This document shows, piece after piece, positions 41,297-45,581 of a stretch of DNA of 45,581 nt. Numbering within the stretch: the first letter of the stretch is position 1; the number at the start of each line of letters is the position of its first letter. Origin of the DNA: an uncultured Sterolibacterium sp. (lineage in GTDB: Bacteria; Pseudomonadota; Gammaproteobacteria; Burkholderiales; Rhodocyclaceae). The notes below the pieces were generated by a model that had not been told where the DNA came from, ran no database searches, and was given only the letters and a program-made list of their open reading frames with translations. The position numbers were made by a program, and so were the translations under genes. The stretch covers positions 1 to 45,581 of the forward strand of contig CAIVDC010000101.1 of the NCBI GenBank assembly GCA_903904605.1, given 5' to 3'.

Positions 41297-42482
41297 ATCA
41301 CGCCAGACCGGCAGTCGCGCCCCGCTCTGGTCCAGCGCATTCCGGCCTTTCTACCTGCTCGGCGCAGCCTATGGGCCGCTCCTGATGCTGGCCTGGCTGG
41401 GCGCCTATGCCGGCATGTGGAACCAGCCCGGCGCCGATCTTTCGTCCTGGCTGTGGCACGGACATGAGATGTTGTTCGGCTTCGCCGCGGCGATCATTTC
41501 CGGCGTCGTCCTGACCGCGCTGCCGAGTTGGGCGGGAACCGCGGAGATCACCGGCCGCCGCCTGGCGTTGCTGGTCGGTCTGTGGCTGGCCGGGCGGCTG
41601 GCGCTGCTGCTGCCCCTGCCGGCGCTGCCCGGCGCGGTGCTCGACTGCGCGCTGTTCCCGGTCATGGCCCTGTTCCTGCTGCCGCAACTGCTGCGCCTGC
41701 AGAATCGTTACTACCTCTGGCTGTTGCCGGTACTGGCCGGCCTGTTCGCGGCGAACGTGGTCTTTCATGCCGGCCGCATCCTCGGCGACGAAGCCCTGGC
41801 GAGCCTGGGCCTGCGCCTGGCGATCCATGCCATCATCCTGCTGTACGTGCTGAAGGGCGGGATCCTGACGCCGATCTTTACCGGCAACGCGCTGCGCGAA
41901 AGAGTTCGGGGCGGCGACATTCCCTTCATGCTCTGGCTCGATGCGCTGGCCGTCCTGTCGGTGCTGGCGCTGGCGCTGGCCGATCTCGCCGGACTGCCGG
42001 CGGCCTGGACCGGCGCCGCGGCGCTTCTCGCCTGCCTCGTCCACGCCGCACGCCTGATGCGCTGGCGCGGCTGGCGCGTGGCCGACATTCCGCTCCTGCT
42101 CGTGATGCACCTGGCCTACGCCTGGCTGGTCTTGGCCTTTGCCCTGAAAGCCGCGGCCGAACTCTCCGGCCGACTGCCGGAAGACGCCTGGCTGCATGCT
42201 TTTACCGTCGGCGCACTGGGCATGATGATGCTCGGCCTGATGACCCGCGTCGTGCTGCATCACACCGGGCGGGCGCTGCAACTGCCGCCGCCGATCGTGT
42301 TCGCCTATGGCCTGATGTTCGCCTCCGCCGCGCTGCGCGTTTCGGTCACGCTGTGCACGCTCGGCACTTCCTGGCTCACCCTGTCCATGCTGCTCTGGTC
42401 GGCGCCCTTCGTCATCTATCTCTGGCTGTTCGGGGCGATGCTGTGGCGGCCGAGTCTGCCGCGAAAACCCGGCGCACTCTGA
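41289..42482 (+). CDS. nnrS: NnrS family membrane protein
   Basis: A 397-residue integral membrane protein with about twelve hydrophobic segments. NnrS is a haem- and copper-containing protein linked to nitric oxide stress and denitrification. The start region SSAFRPFYLLGAAYGPLLMLAWL and the motif WLWHGHEMLFGFAAAIISGVVLTALPSW are typical, and further histidines occur in FHAGRIL and TRVVLHHTGRAL. The GTG start at 41289 overlaps the preceding stop by 8 bases, so it may be translated from the same messenger. Its presence supports a denitrifying lifestyle, in line with anaerobic aromatic catabolism. It has no obvious enzymatic part in the pathway. Confidence 0.88.
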   Translation: MIESRQTGSRAPLWSSAFRPFYLLGAAYGPLLMLAWLGAYAGMWNQPGADLSSWLWHGHEMLFGFAAAIISGVVLTALPSWAGTAEITGRRLALLVGLWLAGRLALLLPLPALPGAVLDCALFPVMALFLLPQLLRLQNRYYLWLLPVLAGLFAANVVFHAGRILGDEALASLGLRLAIHAIILLYVLKGGILTPIFTGNALRERVRGGDIPFMLWLDALAVLSVLALALADLAGLPAAWTGAAALLACLVHAARLMRWRGWRVADIPLLLVMHLAYAWLVLAFALKAAAELSGRLPEDAWLHAFTVGALGMMMLGLMTRVVLHHTGRALQLPPPIVFAYGLMFASAALRVSVTLCTLGTSWLTLSMLLWSAPFVIYLWLFGAMLWRPSLPRKPGAL

Positions 42483-42506
42483 AGCCGCGGCGATGGCCCG
42501 GTCAAA

Positions 42507-42528
42507 GCCGCTGACGCGGCCGCCTTTT
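42507..42528 (+). terminator. Terminator-like hairpin after nnrS
   Basis: GCCGC (42507-42511) and GCGGC (42516-42520) form a short 5-bp stem with a 4-base loop, followed by CGCC and TTTT (42525-42528). It lies between nnrS and the helicase gene and could end the long operon, but the stem is short. Confidence 0.3.
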
Positions 42529-42565
42529 GTGAGAAAATGGCGCTCGGTCGCCGGTGTCCCTCTCC

Positions 42566-44548
42566 ATGCTCTCCAAGCTCAACCCGCCACAGCGGGAAGC
42601 GGTCAAGTACCTCGATGGCCCGCTCCTGGTGCTCGCCGGCGCCGGTTCGGGCAAGACCCGCGTAATCACCCACAAGATCGCCTACCTGGTCGAGGAATGC
42701 GGCGTCGCGCCCGCGCACATCGCCGCCATCACCTTCACCAACAAGGCTGCGCGCGAGATGCAGGCGCGGATCGGCAAGCTCATGCCGGGGCGGGCACTGA
42801 AGGGGCTGACGGCCAGCACTTTCCACGCCCTGGGCGCGCGCATCCTGCGCCAGGAGGCGAGGATCTGCGGCCTCAAGCAGAATTTTTCGGTCCTCGATGC
42901 CGGCGACAGCGCCGCCATCCTCGCCGGTCTGGCGAACAACAGCGACAGGAAGCAGATTCGTGCCTTGCAAAGCCGGATCTCGAACTGGAAGAATGCCCTG
43001 CAGGGTCCCCAAGAAGCGGCGGAGGCGGCGCAGGATGCGCTGGAAATCGCCGCGGCGAGGATCTACGGCGAATACGAGAAGACGCTGCGCGCCTATCAGG
43101 CGGTCGATTTCGACGACCTGATCCGCCTGCCGGCGCTCCTCTTCGCCGCCGAAGCGGAAGCGCTGGCGCGCTGGACCGGGCGGCTGCACTACCTGCTGGT
43201 CGACGAATACCAGGATACCAACCACTGCCAGAACCGTCTGCTGAAGCTTCTCGCCGGAACACGCGCGGCGTTCACCGCGGTCGGCGACGACGACCAGTCG
43301 ATCTACGCCTGGCGCGGCGCCAATGTCGACAACCTGAATCTGCTGGCCCGCGATTACCCGCAACTCAAAGTCATCAAGCTCGAGCAGAATTATCGTTCGA
43401 CCACGCGCATCCTCAAGGCCGCCAACAGCCTCATCAGCCACAACCCGAAGCTGTTCGAAAAGCGCCTGTGGTCGGAACACGGCCACGGCGATGCGGTTTC
43501 CGTCTCTGCGGCCCGCGACGGCGAGCACGAGGCGGAACTGGTGGTCATGAAGCTGATGGCGCACAAGTTCGACCATCGCGGCGCGCATCAGGACTACGCC
43601 ATCCTCTGTCGCGGCAACCATCAGGCGCGCGCCTTCGAGCAACAGTTGCGCACCCACAAGATTCCCTACCTGCTCTCCGGCGGCCAGTCCTATTTCGACC
43701 GCGCCGAGATCAAGGACATCACCTCCTACCTGCGCCTGATCAGCAACGGCGACGACGACCCCGCCTTTATCAGGGCGCTGACCTGTCCCAAGCGCGGCAT
43801 CGGCGCCGCAACCCTGGAGGCGCTCGGTCGCTATGCCGGCAGCCGCGAAGCCAGTCTGTTCGAGGCGGCGTTCGAAGCCGGCGCGGACAGCCATGTCAAT
43901 CCCAAGCAGCTGGCCGGCATCCGCGAATTCGGCGGGTTCATCCAGCGCATGGCGCAGCGCGCCGCAAGCGAGCCGGCGGGCCCGGTGCTGGAGGACCTGG
44001 TCAAGGCCATCGATTACGAACCTTACCTGTTCGAGTCCTTCGAGCCGGCGGAGGCCGAGAGCAAGTGGGCGAACGTGCGCGACTTCGTCGATTGGTTGGG
44101 CCGGAAGGGCGGCGAGGAAGACAAGAACCTCCTCGAACTGACCCAGAGCGTGGCCTTGATCACCATGCTCGACAAGCAGGACGAGGATATCGACGCGGTG
44201 CAACTGGCCACCCTGCATGCCGCCAAAGGTCTCGAATTCCGGCACGTGTTCCTGGTCGGCGTGGAAGAGGGCATCCTGCCGCACAAGAGTTCCGTCGATG
44301 CCGGCAATATCGAGGAGGAGAGGCGGTTGATGTATGTCGGCATCACGCGCGCCGAGAACAGCCTGCACCTGTCCTGGTGCCTAAGGCGCAAGCAGGGCAG
44401 GGAATGGCGCGTCTGCGAGCCGTCGCGCTTCATTGCCGAGATGGGTGACGACTTGAAGGTTTCCGGCGGACAGGCCGGTGCGCCTGCCGACAAGGCTGCC
44501 GGCCGGGCCAAACTGGCCCAGTTCAAGGCTCTCCTGGGCGGCGCGTAG
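42566..44548 (+). CDS. rep: ATP-dependent DNA helicase Rep (UvrD/Rep superfamily 1A)
   Basis: A 660-residue 3'-5' DNA helicase that helps replication forks past bound proteins. Motif Q is LNPPQREAV, the Walker A motif LAGAGSGKT, motif Ia AITFTNKAAREM, motif II VDEYQDTN, motif III GDDDQSIYAWRGA, motif IV LEQNYRST, motif V VQLATLHAAKGLEFRHVF and motif VI EEERRLMYVGITRA. The set is complete. The size (about 670) and the absence of the longer UvrD or PcrA tail fit Rep. The ATG at 42566 matches family starts; a GTG at 42554 adds four residues, and neither has a clear ribosome site. This is a housekeeping gene, marking the end of the catabolic region. It converges with the cytochrome gene 20 bases downstream. 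Confidence 0.93.
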   Translation: MLSKLNPPQREAVKYLDGPLLVLAGAGSGKTRVITHKIAYLVEECGVAPAHIAAITFTNKAAREMQARIGKLMPGRALKGLTASTFHALGARILRQEARICGLKQNFSVLDAGDSAAILAGLANNSDRKQIRALQSRISNWKNALQGPQEAAEAAQDALEIAAARIYGEYEKTLRAYQAVDFDDLIRLPALLFAAEAEALARWTGRLHYLLVDEYQDTNHCQNRLLKLLAGTRAAFTAVGDDDQSIYAWRGANVDNLNLLARDYPQLKVIKLEQNYRSTTRILKAANSLISHNPKLFEKRLWSEHGHGDAVSVSAARDGEHEAELVVMKLMAHKFDHRGAHQDYAILCRGNHQARAFEQQLRTHKIPYLLSGGQSYFDRAEIKDITSYLRLISNGDDDPAFIRALTCPKRGIGAATLEALGRYAGSREASLFEAAFEAGADSHVNPKQLAGIREFGGFIQRMAQRAASEPAGPVLEDLVKAIDYEPYLFESFEPAEAESKWANVRDFVDWLGRKGGEEDKNLLELTQSVALITMLDKQDEDIDAVQLATLHAAKGLEFRHVFLVGVEEGILPHKSSVDAGNIEEERRLMYVGITRAENSLHLSWCLRRKQGREWRVCEPSRFIAEMGDDLKVSGGQAGAPADKAAGRAKLAQFKALLGGA

Positions 44549-44568
44549 CCCCCGGCGAATCCCGCAGC

Positions 44569-45027
44569 CTACTTGGTTTCTACCGGTTCCTTGAAGCTGG
44601 CGCCCGACTGGTTGGTCATGTACACGATGGCGCGCGCAAGTTCGATCTCGCTGGCATCGGTCGCCCCCCCCTTGGGCGGCATGGCGTTCTTGCCAGCGGT
44701 GGCGGACTTCACCAAGCCATCGAGGCCCTTGGCCAGGCGCGGCGCCCAGGCAGCCTTGTCGCCGATCTTCGGCGCACCGGCGGCCCCGGTCTGATGGCAG
44801 GCGGAACAGACGGCCTTGACCAGTTCCTCGCCGCTCCTCGAAGTCTTGGCGGCATCGGCGCCTGTCGCGGCCAACTCGATCTTTGCCACCGGTTGAATGC
44901 GGCTGGCAACAGCCTCCTCATCGACTTTAGGGTGGCTGCCCATGGCCAGCGCTGCCGATACGGCGAGCGCCAGGACAGCCGCAGCGACGGGTTTGGCTGC
45001 AAGTTCGGGGAGATTTGATCGGAACAT
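44569..45027 (-). CDS. Class I cytochrome c (c5-like), membrane-anchored or exported
   Basis: A 152-residue mono-haem cytochrome. An N-terminal hydrophobic stretch (about residues 10-30) serves as a signal peptide or anchor. The haem motif is CSACH (Cys74, Cys77, His78), and Met116 in KNAMPPKGG is the likely second axial ligand. The region KIGDKAAWAPRLAKGLDGLVKSATAGKNAMPPKGG is typical of cytochrome c5-like electron carriers. It probably carries electrons in the periplasm between the bc1 complex and terminal reductases or oxidases. AGGA lies 10 bases ahead of the ATG at 45027. The gene is convergent with rep and divergent from the tRNA gene. Confidence 0.9.
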   Translation of the reverse strand: MFRSNLPELAAKPVAAAVLALAVSAALAMGSHPKVDEEAVASRIQPVAKIELAATGADAAKTSRSGEELVKAVCSACHQTGAAGAPKIGDKAAWAPRLAKGLDGLVKSATAGKNAMPPKGGATDASEIELARAIVYMTNQSGASFKEPVETK

Positions 45028-45062
45028 GTTCTATTTCCTACACTGGGCGAGATCAGGCGGCA

Positions 45063-45083
45063 ATTATATCGGTTAATGGCCCA
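45063..45083 (-). promoter_or_regulatory. Candidate promoter of the cytochrome c gene
   Basis: On the minus strand a perfect TATAAT lies at 45063-45068, about 36 bases before the ATG. The best upstream hexamer is GTGACA, 15 bases away, which is a short spacing. The -10 box is convincing and the -35 box is doubtful. Confidence 0.4.
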
Positions 45084-45097
45084 TGTCACTGCCGTCA

Positions 45098-45126
45098 TGG
45101 ACGGAGCGGGCCAAAACCGCTATGCT
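45098..45126 (+). promoter_or_regulatory. Promoter of the tRNA-Arg gene
   Basis: TGGACG (45098-45103), a 17-base spacer and TATGCT (45121-45126) form a sigma70-type promoter. The predicted start near 45133 is only a few bases before the mature tRNA 5' end. Confidence 0.55.
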
Positions 45127-45136
45127 GTCGTCCCTC

Positions 45137-45213
45137 GCGCCCGTAGCTCAGATGGATAGAGTGCTACCCTCCGAAGGTAGAAGTCGCACGTTCGAATCGT
45201 GTCGGGCGCACCA
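45137..45213 (+). tRNA. tRNA-Arg (anticodon CCG)
   Basis: A complete 77-base tRNA with encoded CCA. The acceptor stem pairs GCGCCCG (45137-45143) with CGGGCGC (45203-45209), followed by A and CCA (45210-45213). The anticodon stem is CTACC/GGTAG (45164-45168 and 45176-45180) with loop CTCCGAA, so the anticodon CCG at 45171-45173 reads CGG arginine codons. The T arm contains the canonical GTTCGAATC. Confidence 0.97.
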
Positions 45214-45217
45214 AACC

Positions 45218-45258
45218 AAGTCAAAGATGGCACTTGAATCAAGTGCCATCTTTGACTT
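45218..45258 (+). terminator. Perfect 19-bp hairpin just after the tRNA gene
   Basis: The arms 45218-45236 (starting AAGTCAAAGATGG) and 45240-45258 are exact reverse complements with the 3-base loop AAT. It begins 4 bases after the tRNA CCA end. It may end tRNA transcription, although no U-run follows the stem. A perfect stem with so short a loop is also compatible with a small mobile repeat. Confidence 0.5.
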
Positions 45259-45581
45259 CTGGCCTCCGCAGGGCGGCGGTTTGGTTTCGATATTCATCAC
45301 ACGCGCCAACACTTTGTCTCGTAATACATTTCCGGCGATCTTCGCCCATTTCGGCGTGCCCGAAGAGGCTTTCTTGCGATAAGGCCAGATGTCATTTCTA
45401 AGCCCCATTCCGTTTGTCCTTGGCACGCAAAGCAGTTGTCTTACTCAGCAGTCGCCAATATAGGCGACAGAAGGTGCTTGGAAGAATGAGCGAATCAGAT
45501 TCGGCATTTGCTGTAGCAGAGATAGCTGCTCGGCGATTTTCTCTGCCAATTTTTCACCCTTTCGCAAAGGTCGCCTGGCGA
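45259..45581. other. Region without a supported gene at the window end
   Basis: The base composition drops in GC compared with the rest of the window. A minus-strand open stretch ending in the hairpin encodes a peptide including GTPKWAKIAGNVLRDK but has no good start and no family I can name. A small hairpin GTCGCC-AATATA-GGCGAC lies at 45451-45468. This could be the edge of an acquired segment next to the tRNA, but no integrase or direct repeat is visible. Confidence 0.35.

Noticed and set aside
45148-45426. Minus-strand protein of 92 residues across the tRNA gene
   Set aside because: Its C-terminal part (CARHDSNVRLLPSEG) is the well-known false translation of a tRNA opposite strand. The N-terminal part has a weak W-x-x-KI-x-x-N-x-x-RD resemblance to Vsr-like nucleases, too little to call a gene or pseudogene.

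Overview
The window looks like the chromosome of a GC-rich, probably denitrifying betaproteobacterium of the Rhodocyclales/Sterolibacteriaceae kind. This is inferred from gene content: a short TonB with a conserved N-terminus, an NnrS gene, and a long run of anaerobic-type aromatic acyl-CoA genes without any oxygenase. No CRISPR array, rRNA gene or insertion sequence was seen.

Left part (1-12842): a truncated tonB gene, a MarR regulator, a TonB-dependent outer-membrane receptor and a large exported two-domain hydrolase form an uptake and periplasmic processing block. The tonB and receptor promoters share one module: a perfect AATCTATAGATT palindrome just upstream of the -35 box, a TAGACT -10 box, and GATTAC at the same distance downstream. 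Then come a GntR/FCD regulator on the minus strand, an acetoacetyl-CoA synthetase, a periplasmic binding protein and an amidohydrolase.

Central part (13001-41296): a nearly gap-free plus-strand run that starts with a second GntR/FCD regulator. Its gene set matches the anaerobic indoleacetate (auxin) pathway described in Azoarcus evansii and Aromatoleum aromaticum: thiolase, CoA ligase, ATP-dependent hydantoinase-type pair, acyl-CoA dehydrogenase, split B12 mutase, three-subunit molybdenum hydroxylase, class III CoA-transferase and a hydroxyacyl-CoA dehydrogenase/enoyl-CoA hydratase fusion. The inferred route is: indoleacetate is hydroxylated to 2-oxoindoleacetate (Mo enzyme); the lactam is opened (hydantoinase pair) to 2-(2-aminophenyl)succinate; this is CoA-activated (CoA-transferase), rearranged to 2-aminobenzylmalonyl-CoA (mutase) and oxidatively decarboxylated to 2-aminocinnamoyl-CoA (dehydrogenase); hydration, oxidation and thiolysis then give 2-aminobenzoyl-CoA and acetyl-CoA. 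Active-site residues support this. The dehydrogenase lacks the usual catalytic glutamate, and the mutase keeps the Tyr and Arg typical of dicarboxylyl-CoA mutases. A UbiD-type decarboxylase, a complete Liv-type ABC transporter with two adjacent binding proteins, and a fused indolepyruvate ferredoxin oxidoreductase extend the cluster.

Right part (41289-45581): NnrS, a Rep-type DNA helicase, a cytochrome c on the minus strand, a tRNA-Arg(CCG) with its own promoter, and a perfect 19-bp hairpin 4 bases after the tRNA. The last 320 bases hold no gene I can support.
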